Shown in pieces: positions 1 through 15,500 of a DNA stretch of 25,431 nt. The translations under genes and the position numbers were made by a program. This stretch comes from Pelargonium cotyledonis (taxonomy: Eukaryota > Streptophyta > Magnoliopsida > Geraniales > Geraniaceae): contig JAYMTA010000669.1 in the NCBI GenBank assembly GCA_036897625.1, positions 1 to 25,431 of the forward strand, read 5' to 3'. Below the pieces are notes generated by a model. That model made no database searches, was not told where the DNA came from, and saw only the letters and a program-made list of their open reading frames with translations. Within the stretch, counting starts at the first letter, position 1. The number at the start of each line of letters is the position of its first letter.

Positions 1-59
1 TGTTCAAAGCAAAACCCCGTAGTTAAAACCGCCCGAGGCGGCTACATTATACGACACTC

Positions 60-67
60 AAACCCTA
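60..67 (+). promoter_or_regulatory. Telo-box-like motif
   Basis: AAACCCTA is the plant telo-box core, often found close to transcription starts of housekeeping and translation genes. Here it lies between the two GAGGCGGCT repeats. A single short motif occurs often by chance, and the gene it might serve is not in the window. Confidence 0.2.
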
Positions 68-1323
68 GCACAAAGAGAGAGAGGCGGCTGCATGCTTGCG
101 GAAAAATCTTTCACTATGGGTATATTTTGAAGAAATAATTATATTTATTAGTTAAACCAAAAATATGTTGTAGCAAAAATAAATAGCCTTCAAAATGACT
201 TCAAATCCATACTATGTATGTTAAAGTTGGTGAGGATGCATAAAGTGTTGCCACCTCATCAACTTTAACAATTTGAAGCTTTCTCCTTGCTTCAAGCTCA
301 AGTGATCTTTCATTTTTTGTCGGTTACGAAAAATCACTCAATAACTAATAAAAAAAATTAATAGTTATCACTATGACAATCACTATTATACTTTAGTTAT
401 AGCAAGATGTGATATGGTTTATATAGAAGTTGTCTACTCTATCAATTCTTCACTTTTCCGATGTGGGACTTTTTCACAATTTCATAAACTTTATATACTT
501 GAACTTCACTTTATATTTTTTAATGTTTTTTCGATGTGTGATTTATAAACAATTCACTTTACTATTCTCTATAAGTATTAATTAGGCAGACAGACATCAA
601 GATAAATGAATGAGAGAATAGAGATACATGATGGAGACAAGAGTTGCAATTTACAAAATAGAATTGAATAAAAATTAAGCTCTAACATAAGTTTATCACA
701 AAAGTCTTGAACAATATTATCCGACTTAAACAATGAAATAATAGTGATTGATGATGATGGAACACATTATTCTTCATATGTATTAATAATATAAGTTCAC
801 AAATTCGGTAATATGTAATTAGATAAATTATGCCTAGGCGTGTTTAGACTCAAGATCTCTATCTACCTTTTGCTCAAGCTATTAAAAAACTTGGTAGACC
901 AGAGAATAAGTCTTCGCATTTTTTTTCATTTAAAGTTTAATTTCTATTAGTACCATGCGTGTAAACTTATTATCTAAGATTAGTTTTTCATTCATGAGCA
1001 ACTTCAAAATTAGTTCTTCATTAGATGAATGTGAAAGAGCTGAGCATTGCTCATGTAGGAGTCATCTGCAAGTGATCATTTGTGATATATATATGCACAC
1101 ATTTACTTATAATATTTGCTTTATTTATCTTTAAGATCAATTAGATTCTTCTATAATTAATACTACATACAATAGTATAAGTCGTTTTATGCATTCCATT
1201 TCCCATGTTTTTTGTTTTCTTTTTTAATTTTATCATAATGGTAATAGTTTATGAAAGCAACAAGTATTGACATAATTACTATTGGTTCATAATAGTAAAG
1301 TGAACAAGCATGAATCTTCTATT

Positions 1324-1351
1324 CCGTGTAACGCACGGGGTTAAAAACTAG
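1324..1351 (+). mobile_element. Likely Helitron 3' terminus
   Basis: A perfect 5-bp hairpin, CCGTG-TAACG-CACGG at 1324-1338, is followed 9 bases later by CTAG (1348-1351) and then by T. A GC-rich hairpin roughly 10 bases before a CTRR end, inserted before a host T, is the hallmark of a plant Helitron 3' end. A possible 5' end is the A|TCTCTATC at 855-863, which would make a non-autonomous element of about 496 bp. That 5' end is a guess. No Rep/helicase coding sequence is present. Confidence 0.5.
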
Positions 1352-1599
1352 TATGATAATAATAATTTGACACTTCCTTGTTAATTTTAAGCTAGGTAAC
1401 CATCAATATCAATTAGTAATTACCTTCCATAGTGGAAAATAAGAGGTTCTCACAAGAGTTTAGAGCAACAAAAATACCATTTCACCCATCATTTTCTAAT
1501 TATTCATCCAAACATACAAGAATATTTTAAAATTAAAATTTCAACAAAAAATATTTTCACTAAATAATATAGTTGTTGCATTTACATTCTTATTTTTAC

Positions 1600-1623
1600 A
1601 AAAAAAAAAAAAAAAAAAAAAAA
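1600..1623 (+). repeat. Poly(A) tract
   Basis: An uninterrupted run of 24 A in AT-rich intergenic DNA. It may be a simple-sequence expansion or the tail of a vanished retroposon; no flanking duplication was noticed. Confidence 0.8.
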
Positions 1624-2006
1624 TTAGAACTTGCCTTAACAAATCCATTTATTAAACAATTAATTCAAGATAAACATTAAATAACTTCATAATTAGATCA
1701 ATTATTTGGCACACTTTATTGGTGCAACATTTAAAACATTCATTGTATTGTAACATGTAATAATTGAACAAATAATAGGAGCAACCTCAACTTGTCAAGC
1801 TTATCACATTATCCAATTCTCATTACAAACTTAATACAAGAAAATTTGTGAGTCTAGTCCTAATCACAATCACTAAAAAAGGAAAAAACAAATTTAATTT
1901 AAAGAGAAGAAAATATGGATTCCCCAAAAAAGACAGTGGCAATTATGTAAATGCACACACACATCATTTTGTCCACACCCAGATAAAAATGTCTCCTTTA
2001 TTTTTG

Positions 2007-2505
2007 CTTCTCCTTCTCGTCATCGTCGTCGTTATCATTATCATCTATTTTGGTCTTCACTAAGGTTGGGTTTTGGATAAACTTGAAAAAATCACAGACA
2101 CAGCGACCCAACAACCTAAACAGAGCAATAGAGAGGTTCAAAAAGCAAGCTTTTTGTTCACGAGCTCTCTCTCCATGTGTGCCTCTGTTGTGGACGCAAA
2201 CAAGTGATCGAGCAAGATACGAAGGTGAAGGAGGGAATTGAATCCATCTGGGAGGTGGGTAAAGCAATCACGGGCTTGAACCCATTCTGGGTCTCTTTAT
2301 TCACCCTCCAATCCAGTGGTTTACGCAGCGCCACGTTTAGATTCGCCACCGTCCTCTTCCAGCTCGATCTCAGGATCATGATCATCTTCCTCGCCATTGT
2401 CTTTTAGGGGGGTGGAGATGTTGGTGTTGCTGCTGATTATGTGATTTGCGTTGGACTGGGTTTTCTGGGTTTCTTGTTCAGAGGATATTTTTGTTGCTTT
2501 CTGGG
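2007..2505 (+). promoter_or_regulatory. Probable core promoter and 5' leader of the OST1-like gene
   Basis: A pyrimidine-rich stretch of CTT/TCG/TCA triplets at about 2007-2046 resembles a plant Y-patch, and the sequence becomes more GC-rich from about 2100, as expected of a transcribed leader. No clear TATA box was found. A leader intron is possible: donor-like GTAAAG at 2259-2264 and a good pyrimidine-rich acceptor ending TTTTAG at 2407. The transcription start cannot be fixed from the sequence. Confidence 0.35.
2175..2444 (+). promoter_or_regulatory. Three very short upstream ORFs in the probable leader
   Basis: Three ATG-started ORFs lie before the main ATG at 2506: 2175-2207 (10 codons), 2378-2407 (MIIFLAIVF) and 2418-2444 (MLVLLLIM). 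None is in frame with the kinase and all stop before it. The last two would encode strikingly hydrophobic peptides. If they are in the mature leader they could lower translation of the kinase. The second would be removed if the possible leader intron ending at 2407 is real. Confidence 0.3.
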
Positions 2506-6122
<3,617 letters not shown>

Positions 6123-6562
6123 TTATAGCGACACCCACTGAAAACACACCGGTTTCATCCATGCACAAGAAGGAAGGAATGCATACAGTTTCGGAAAATA
6201 TTTATCTCAGTAGAATATGAAAATCCTTGCTAAGCATGTATTTATGTTACATTAATCACCTTTTCATGTGATTTTGTTGTCATGCCAAATAATGCTATTA
6301 TCTGTTAATTGTGTAATATAATAGGCTGCTTTCCACAAGCTCAGTATCTAATTGGTGATTTTCTGATATTCTTGCAAGTACAAAGCCTAGTTATTTATGA
6401 AAATTGCCTCTGGCATAAACCATTGAAAATATTGGAACTTACACGTGTATATATATATGCACATAACTTTAAAACAAATGAATAAAATGATATACAAAGC
6501 TCAACATTGTGATCAGGTACTGGTTGTCAGCAAAAAACTGTACACTCAGTGATTGTAGTTTA
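6123..6562. other. Convergent 3' intergenic gap
   Basis: This 440-bp stretch separates the stop codon of the OST1-like kinase (+) from that of the kinesin (-), so both 3' UTRs must end in or overlap within it. An AATAAA on the + strand at 6481-6486 could serve the kinase if its 3' UTR is about 380 nt. On the - strand an AATAAA overlaps the kinesin stop codon (6564-6559). A short (TA)n run lies near 6450. No other feature is seen. Confidence 0.7.
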
Positions 6563-9500
6563 TTATCTATCTAAACTAGAAAGAAATGGGGCATGAGAGG
6601 CTCTCCTTGGATTTGGACAGTTCTCATCAGTTCTTGAGCTTGTTGGTGGAGATAGTGACATTTGATTTTTCTGCAACAAAATTAACTTATGCTTGTCAGC
6701 TCTTAAAGTATGATATCAGAAAGACTTGGACTTTGTTCTCTTTATCTCTCTCCAGTTACCAACCTTCAGTTTGTTATTTATGCTTCGGTCTTCGCCAAAA
6801 CTTAAACGTGGGTTTCTACCCATGGCAGCTCGGTGACGAGCCAGCTCTTCTTTGACACGGGTAAGATTCATCTCTGCTCTATGTACCCGGGCTTTGAGGT
6901 CTTCGTTCTGGAGTTTTAGGGTGTTGTTTTCTTCCTGATGGAACACCATTAAAACTCTTATAACATGGAAATAAACACATTTGATGAAATATGTTTCCAA
7001 TAATTCAAGGTGATGCCAATTTCAGAAAAGCTAAATTTATAAAATCTTGCCTTAATTTTAGCGTGGTGATGAATACGTTGCTGCAGGTTTTGTTGACCAG
7101 ACAGCTTCTTTGTCTCTTCTTCGAGTTCCATCACTCTCTTCTTGTGATTAATGCTCTCAATCTACAAAGATGAAAACCAGCTAAATATAGAGAGACAGAA
7201 TAAAATGTAGGTAACTGTTGTTATCTAGTAATTCCAAACAAATGTAAAATCACCTTCAACATATCATTTTCAGTTTTGAGTAATTGTTCTTGCTGACGTA
7301 GTTTTTCTAATGTTATCTGGGCAACTACCAACTCGGCCTGTCTTCGATCACTTTCCTCTAGCCACCTAAAAGACAGAAGTTGAAAAGCTTAGAACGCTGA
7401 AGATGAATAGATAATGACTGAAGGACTGATTAATACTCGAACTTGATGATTTGTTAAAAACGGTTACGTACCCTGTTCTGTCCTTGATAAGTTCATTCAG
7501 TTGTTGCTTTAGTTTAATCACATCTTGCTCCTGAGGAAAGAAGAAAAATCAGGATATAGTAATTTCCAGACATTGAAAAGACAAATGAAGAAATCTAATG
7601 CTAGTATCATCAAATATCCTTACCTCAGAATCTAAATTGTGAAGTCGAGCATTTTCCGCTATCTTCTGAACTTGCTGGTTGTCTAGCAATGACTAAAATA
7701 TGCAAAACAGATAATGTGAGAGATAACATAAGCATGGCATCTTGCATACTAAGTCTAATTTGGAACGTGTTCTGCGTTTTTATAAGCAAAAGTACCCCAT
7801 TAACTATAATTCCAAGAAGGGAATAATAAACACAAGTACATACACTAATGTTAATGTATCCCACGTCGAAAGCTGGTTTGGTTCACTCCACTTATTGGCT
7901 TAAGCTTATGGGTTGGAGTTAAGTTTAATACGGTACCAAAGCTGGTTTGGTTAGGGCCAAGTGACACGTCTTTGTTGCCTCCCTCTTTTTTGTCCACGTG
8001 CAGGATCCGTTGTGTTATCCGGCCTGCACGTGAAGGGGAGTGTTAATGTATCCCACATCGAAAGAATGTGAAAACTGTCACCACTTGAACTTAGATTTAA
8101 TAACCAAGAATGTGTTTTGTACTTGTGGTACTCAATCTTTTGCCTAGCATTTTGGTCCTTCTAATTACTCTCTTATGGGAGTTTCTTGTTGCTTGACTGA
8201 GGCTATTTTACCTCCTTGACTGAGGCTATTTTACCTCCTTGGAAACTCAGTCCTCTTCATTATTAAAATATGACATTTTTCCAATATAAAAAATATTAAT
8301 ACTATCATAGACCATCAAAATGCAGAAAGTCCAAAAGAGACAGCAAATCAACTTAATAGTATAATATTACAATGTAAGATCAAAACAAACTTATCTGCTT
8401 AAAAGACCATAACAATGTAGAAAATCCATTAAAGAAGAGAAGATGGAAATTGCATTAAAAAAGATGCAATAAGTACTAGAATTATAGCTACTACAGTTTT
8501 TAAGCTTACCGCATAATTACTCATATCCAGCTTGAGTCCCAACAAATCTCGAATTACATCATGAGTCATGCTCTCAGCAGCAGCTAACCTGGCATTCAGT
8601 GAGAATATCTGGAAAGAGAATTTCGAATGATGAGTCACGTATGTATAACTCCAATTTTGTTATTGAACTTCCAAACCCACATGAGATCAGTGACATCTAC
8701 CTCTTTCTGTCGACTAACTGCCAAGGATTCAAGCTCTTGTATACGCAGCCTTGCAGCTGTAAGATCCTCATCCTTCTCAGATTTCATTTGTTGCACCAAG
8801 CCCAACCCAATGCATTTAAAAGGTGAACCAGAACCTCTAGGGCGTGTGGCATTTTTTTCTGATTTATTTGATAAAGAATTTGATATCTGGGTGGATGGGC
8901 AATCAGGTTTGACTTGTTCAGCCATTGCTTCTAGTGCCTTGAACTGTTCGAAAATAATTTGAGACGAATAAGCATCAGTTTAACAACCTTTTTTCACTGA
9001 TACAATTAGAAGTAAATTTGATCAATCTTTATCCACGGACCGACCTTTTGCTTGTACTCAGAAGCCTGTGCTTCTGCGTGCAAGTTTAACTCAGAGATGT
9101 GTGCTTTGAGTTTTGTGATCTGTTCACAAACAGGAGAATAGATTCAAACTAAGACAAACTATCTTAAGCTCCCATTAATAACAAATGCATGAGACAGAAC
9201 CTCACCTCTGCTTCCCTGTCAGTCATATCCTTCTCAAGAACTTTGACATGCTTCATTGCCTCTTGAAGGTTCTTCTCTCTCTCTTCTAAATGCCTATATA
9301 CAGCAAAGAAAAATTATACATAAAAGCAATTTTCAGATTTCAGAAAACATTTCTCAAAAAATAATACAGCACAATTGATCTACACCTTTTCATTTCAGCA
9401 TCAGCACTATTAACGTTCTGTATTTGATGTTTTAATCCAAGAAGCTCCAATTCTAGGTCTTCACGTTGCAACCGTTGTCGTTCAGCTTCTCCTTTAATTA

Positions 9501-12500
9501 TGTCAACCTAACATAAAAGTTCAATTCATGAGACGTCACGATCATAAACTTTTAGAAGGGAGTATTATGCCTACTGATTTAATTACCAAATAAAATTCAC
9601 CTTGTTCTCAAGTACATTTACAGTACATTCTAGCTCTTCAACAGATCTTTCTAAAAGCTTCACCTCTGCTTCCTTCTCTTCAGCATAGGTCTTTCTTAAT
9701 TCAGCTATCTGCCAATACACACAAAGAAAGAGTTGAAAAACACAAAACAGACGAGACAACCAATATGTACTGCATGTCAAATTAGTAAGCACCTGTTGAG
9801 TCTCCGCAGCAATCGCTTCATTTTCTTCAGCCCTAGCCTCTGCCCTTTCAAGCTTCTCTTCCATACTATGAATCTTCAGAAGAAGGCAATCCCTCTCACT
9901 TGTAAGCTCATTCAAGTCGCTCCTTAAGGATTCAACTGATTCATTCATGACTCTAAAAGTGTTGCTCATTTCAGATAGTTCCATTTCCAGGCTCTCAATC
10001 ATCTTCATTCTCTCTGCTAACTCTGCCTCCATAGAATTTCTTGCTGATAAGGCATCTGCAACATGAGCTCTTAACTCTACATTTTCACCAGAAAGCAATT
10101 CTTGGGACTTGCGTTCTTTTGAGATATCCAGCTCAAAAGAAGAGATTATGTCAGCTTTCTCCTGCAACTGAGTTTCAAGCACTTGGATATGAGCAACAGC
10201 TTCTTCAAGCTCACCAGATTTTGCTGCAAGTTCATCTTCTAAAGCCTCCATGGATGCGACAATTTCCTCTATTTCATCTTTTTGGTCCTTGGAATTAGAA
10301 GCAGACTCCTGCAACAGACTCAAATCAAATAACAGTCCTTTCAAGACCTCATCCTTCCTCAATAACTCATCATGAAGAGTCAAATTTTCAGATATCAGCT
10401 GTCTAGCATGACACTCCAAGCACTCCAACTCTTCAATAAAGCTAGATGTCATTTCTACCTTCACCAATACCTCATTCAATATATTCTCAACTGTTGCAAA
10501 ACTATCTTCATTCAGCAGTTGAAATAATTTGCTTCCCATCATATCCACTGTACCCAAAAGTTCGACATTTTTCATCTCCATACCAGTCTGTAAATTGCCA
10601 ATGCGAGTCTCCAAGGAAATCATTTCATCTTGCAACCTATGGTTTTCCATATCAGAAGATTCTAGGCGACTTTTGCATGATTCTAAAACACAATTATTTT
10701 CTTCCAGTTTTTGAAGGATCGCAACTCTTTCTGTCTTTAACTTTGTTATCTCACATTCCAGTGCTCTGTTTTCTTCTTCCAAGCTGCTTATTCTGTGTAA
10801 CTCTGCATTTTTTCCATCCATCTCATTTTTCAGTTTGCATGATGAAGTTTCCAGCAGCAAAATCTCCTCTTGAAACTTTTGATTGGTTTGACTCAGGTCT
10901 GAGATTTGACCGGCAGAAATTTCCAAAGCTGTTTCCTTCATCTCCAGCTCCTTCAGTAACTCTCTGTATTCCTCTTCAAGTACTTGAACCTGATTCAGTA
11001 GACTCACTTTAGCTTCCTTTACTTCACAAAGCTCATCTTTTAACACATCATGTGAATTAGCAACGTCCTTAAGCAAGCAGCTTTCTTCTTCAAGAGTCTT
11101 ATTAACTTCACCCAACTGCGTAAGCTTAGAACTTTTCTGGTTCAGTTCTAACAAGAGATCTTGCTGCCCCCTTTGTACTTCTTCAAGTTTTTTTTGCAGA
11201 AGGGCAACCTCAGCTTCTTTTACCCCTAAGAAATGTCCATTCAGCTCTGCATCTACATTGCGGAGAATTAAATCTGTGTTCAAATTTTCCAGAACTGCAA
11301 AACAGCGGGTTTGCTCTTGTTCTAAATCAGCCTTTTGGAGTGCCATGTCCTCCAATTCTGACACAAAGATGAGAGACTCAAACTCTTTCGAGAACAAATC
11401 TACCATTGAAAGCTCAGCTTCAGATCGTAGAACCTCCTCCTTTTCTTTGAGAAGCTTCTCTTGATTTATAAGGGACACCAGAACATCAGAGTTACTTATG
11501 TCAAATTCTTTCATTAGAACCGCAAGCTGAGAACCCATATAATTAGATCTTTGCAGCATCAACTCCTCTTGGATCTGCAAATCAGATATCTTTTTCTCAA
11601 AAGTAGTTACCTTAACACTAAGCTCCCCAGTTTCTTTTTCTTTCCTTGAGATTTTGTCAAAACTGTTCTTAATGTCAGCCAGTAGTTTGCCCTCAACGAG
11701 TCTGCACATCTCAAGCTCCTGTCTTGACTTGAAATTGTGCTCCCTCAAGTTAGCTATGACCGAGTTTGACTCACAAAGACCATGTTGTAGTAAACCATTT
11801 TCTGCATTCAGACCTGTCACTGTTTCCAACAAAATTCCCAAATGGCAGAGGTGTAGCACTGACACAGCACAGTCCTTCACAAGTATCTCAGACCATACAT
11901 CCTCAAGCCAAGATCGAACCAGCTTCTTAGAGTCTAAAAGTAAAGACTTCATGCAATTGAAATCACAGGATATAGACTTAAAGTTTTCCTTGAAAGTCAT
12001 CTGGACCTCTGCAATGATATCTTCCAGCTCCACAACCAGATCTTCTGTTTCCAACAAATTTGAGCCAAACTGCTTATCAAGGTTTTCAAATTCCCGGCGA
12101 CTCTGATCATTGATGGACTGTAAGCTCTTGACCTTGTTTAATAATGTAACCTTATCATTAATTAATGTAATTTCAGCTTTCTTCAGTCTTTCAATATCAA
12201 GCTTCATTGATTCATTTGCAATCATCAGTTCATTGATCATAATGTCAGCTTCTTTGATTGTGTCTTGTGCCTCCTCAAATTTAGCAAGAATACAAGAAGC
12301 CTCTGCAGTTTTCTGAGTTGCAACAATCTGTGATTCACCAACTTCTTGCTCAATCAACTGCAGAAAAAAGCAGGTTGGTATCACCAATAAAATGGATTAG
12401 CATTATATTGTAGCATATGGAAATCTTTAAGGTTACATTAGTAAGAGAATAAAAAAAAAAAAAAAAAAAAAAAAACAGGAGTATCTAAAAGATACATTAG

Positions 12501-15500
12501 TAAGTTCCAACAATATTACAGTTTACCTCTTTCTCATTTCGTAATTTGGCAATCTCTTCTTGGACTTCTTTTAAGCTTTCAAGTGCCGATTCTATTTCTT
12601 TTTTCAAAAGACGAATGGTAAGATCTCTGTCCACATGCTTGGAAGTGTTTCCAGGTTCCAAAGTTTTCTGACCACCTGAATGCCCACAGACAGTCTTTCC
12701 AACATTAAGAGAACACTCAGTGGTTTCAGTTCTTAGTTCATCATCATCTTGATTTCTTCTAGCATCTGTCTGCAACAATACATGCACATAATAAATTATT
12801 AAACTGAACGCCCAAATAAACCAATTACCTACAACTAATGTAATATAACCTCAAAGTATGAGCTACTGTAGGAGGAAAAGACATGAACTTACATCAACAG
12901 GCGTGCAATCTCCTTGCAAAAAATTTCTTGTAGGACTTTTGTCATGCTCCACATACGTGCTCACACTTGACCTAAGTGTGCATACACCAGCCTTCAGCTC
13001 AGCTACTCTTTCCCTTGCATCTGAAATGTCATTTGCTTCAACTTCTTCGAGCTTTTTTTCCATAGCAGAGAAACGTTTTTCCTCCTCCAAAAGCTTCTGC
13101 TTTATATCTGTATAGTTTCTCTCTGACTCCATAAGCTCCTCTCTCAGAGACTGAATCTGTTTCTCTGCTAGATCAATGACGGCAACCTGATCATTGAGAA
13201 TGACATCTTTCCTCAGGTTCATCTCTGCTGATTCGCACAGCTGGACATCCTTGTGCTTTAATGCATCAAGATTATTAAGATTTATTTCTGATATTCTGTT
13301 GACAATTACAAAAGCAGCTGTTGCTCTAATTGATGCATTTTTAATGTGATCATCTGCCAGTTTCATTCTGCTCTCCAACTTTTCTATGCTAGTTTCTTTG
13401 GAACTCAACTCTGACATCAATAGAAGAATTTCTCTCTCCTTTTCACTGTGCTCCTGTTGATGTGCTTCAGTAATAGCCAAGGTCGCCCCTTTTAAAGTCT
13501 TCAACATGCACTCCACATCATTTCGTTTATCATTTGCATCCTCTAAACATCTCCTGAGTTCGTCTATCAGTGCTTCCTTCTCCAAAATGGTTCTTATCAT
13601 CCTGCCAACTTGATCAGAAATCCAGGTCCTTCTATGCGGAAAGGAACTGGATATGAGGTCAAGCTGATCAGAAGCATCTAAGAGTGCCTCCTGGCCATCA
13701 GTAAGAAGATCTTCAATCTCATGGAATAGTATGTCCCATTCTTCAGATAATGTTGTTACTTCCCCACCTTTCTCCTCAAGTTTTCTACTTAATCTTTTGT
13801 TATCTTCAGTAATCAGGTATAGACTTTCCTGAAGCTCCTTCAATTCAGTTTCCATGTGAGTTAAATTCTTCTTGAATTCCATTTCTTTCATATGACTATC
13901 TTGGACTTGCTGCTGAAGTGAGGCAAGTTCTTCCTGCATACAGACAATCGCCTCAGCTGTTTCAGCCTCAGCCTGCTTCCGGACCTCATCCATTTCTTCT
14001 TCATTTGATTCCTGAAATGCATGATCATTTTGGTACCACATATTTAGCCTCTTGGCCTTTTCAAGAGAAGCTTGCATCCTCTTCAATTTTGATTGTAAGG
14101 GGTAATCCTCATACTCCAACGAGTTTGAAGACGAATTATCTCTTAACTCCTTAACAGCGAGTTCCTCCTTCATAGCAATGATTTCTAACTCTCGTTCACT
14201 AAGAAGCTTTGCATAACGACTGTTACTGTTTCTCATATCCTCCACCTGATTGATTGATAGAATTTGCTGGGACTCCAGGGCTTCTATAACAGATTTTGCC
14301 ACATCCAGTTCACCTTTTGTATCTTCGTATTGTTTACTGATTAACAAAAGCTTTTCTGTTGTATGCTCAAGATCTCTATTCACACGTGTAGCCCATTCCT
14401 CTGTTTCACAACGAGATGCCCTCTCTTCATTTAGAATGATTTTAATGATATCCAGTTCCAGAAGCAAATTCATAATTTCTTCATCATGTTTCATCAACAG
14501 TGGCTCAAGTTGTTTTTCTTTCATCTTCTCATTCTGAACAGCCATAGGGATGTGATCTTCAAAAGTTGGAGCCTCTGATAAATCCTGATAATATAGTTTG
14601 TTGCTTCTCATTAGTAGAATTCAGTATGCAGAAAAATAAATGAAAACAATGTGCATGTGAACATATCCACAGATAAACGTCAACATAACATTTAATATGA
14701 CATAAGATTCCAGAACCCAAAAAAAAATCCACTAATTAGCATGAGATGTTTTTCTCGATACACAGAGGCCCCTCTTACATATATTTTTCTAACAATTTTC
14801 TTCACCCACCAATATGGAGCTTGGGACTTCCAACATCCCCACTAAAATGCAACCACTGCTTCTTCTTTTTCGCTCATTGCTGTCATGCAGCACTTCCATG
14901 CTACAAGCACTGCCATCTCTCTTATTAGGTGTCGTTTGGGAACTATTTTCGGATAAGGGCAAGTTTGAAACTCAAGGAAAATACTATGTTTAGATTATAG
15001 TTAGAGGAGAGAGAGTCGTAAAATTCCTATATAACCTGAGGTCTCAAGTTTGAGTTCAATGGAATGCAGTTGCACTAAAACTTGGTAGTTCGAGCTTTTC
15101 TGCCCTTGTGGTCTTATCAGCCCGAATGGGGGTTAGCCTGGGTGTGAGGTATGGCTTACAGGTGTTCATCACAGGCCCACTTCGAAAACCTCATGGTTAA
15201 AACAAAAAAAAAAGGAATAATCATGTCGTTTGACATTTTTGCCTGTGCTTTTTGGGATGACATATCCTTGTTGCCATTAATACATGCATGTCATTTGTTT
15301 AGCATTTGTAACTTTCTTATTGAGATAATCAAGTAAAAAATTGAGTGTTATGGATTTTTAGTATTTTATAATAAATAAAAGAAAAACTATATTTGTTTAA
15401 ATTGTCAAGTACGTGTATGAGATCAATATTTGGTAGTTGATATATAGTCATGAACATTGATATTCTTTATAGACCATATTAAATATAGCTCGATGAACTT

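Larger units (their letters stand above)
1..2000. other. Intergenic AT-rich region left of the kinase gene
   Basis: I see no coding region here. The first 110 bases are richer in GC than the rest. They hold a 9-bp direct repeat, GAGGCGGCT, at 35-43 and 81-89, and a telo-box-like AAACCCTA at 60-67, which could belong to the 5' end of a gene lying off the left edge. Around 457-475 there is a motif resembling the reverse complement of the TCCCACATCGG sequence common near plant LTR starts, with a degenerate copy about 60 bp further on. A run of 24 A lies at 1600-1623. The rest is low-complexity AT-rich sequence. Confidence 0.6.
7693..8509 (-). other. 817-bp kinesin intron carrying transposon debris
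   Basis: This intron (donor GCG|GTAAGC, acceptor TTTTAG) is much longer than its neighbours, which are mostly around 100 bp. The extra length is explained by an LTR-type remnant (7849 to at least 8064) and a 23-bp tandem duplication at 8192-8237, which look like one insertion or successive ones. Confidence 0.8.

Noticed and set aside
1848..2267. Overlapping short ORFs upstream of the kinase as small genes
   Set aside because: They overlap on both strands in low-complexity promoter or leader sequence, and several begin at non-ATG codons.
6716..6763. [15 protein letters not shown] as the true kinesin C-terminus
   Set aside because: A good intron joins NNKLK in frame to a POK-like terminal exon. 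The readthrough tail looks like translated intron, though retention in some transcripts cannot be excluded.
7931..7942. A tRNA-related sequence
   Set aside because: Only a 12-base primer-binding-site-like match is present; there is no tRNA cloverleaf.
10446..11012. A 188-codon plus-strand ORF, and other plus-strand ORFs between 9733 and 14537
   Set aside because: They are antisense to the kinesin coiled-coil exons. Their composition is the mirror of Glu/Leu/Lys-rich coding sequence, and they show no recognisable domain.
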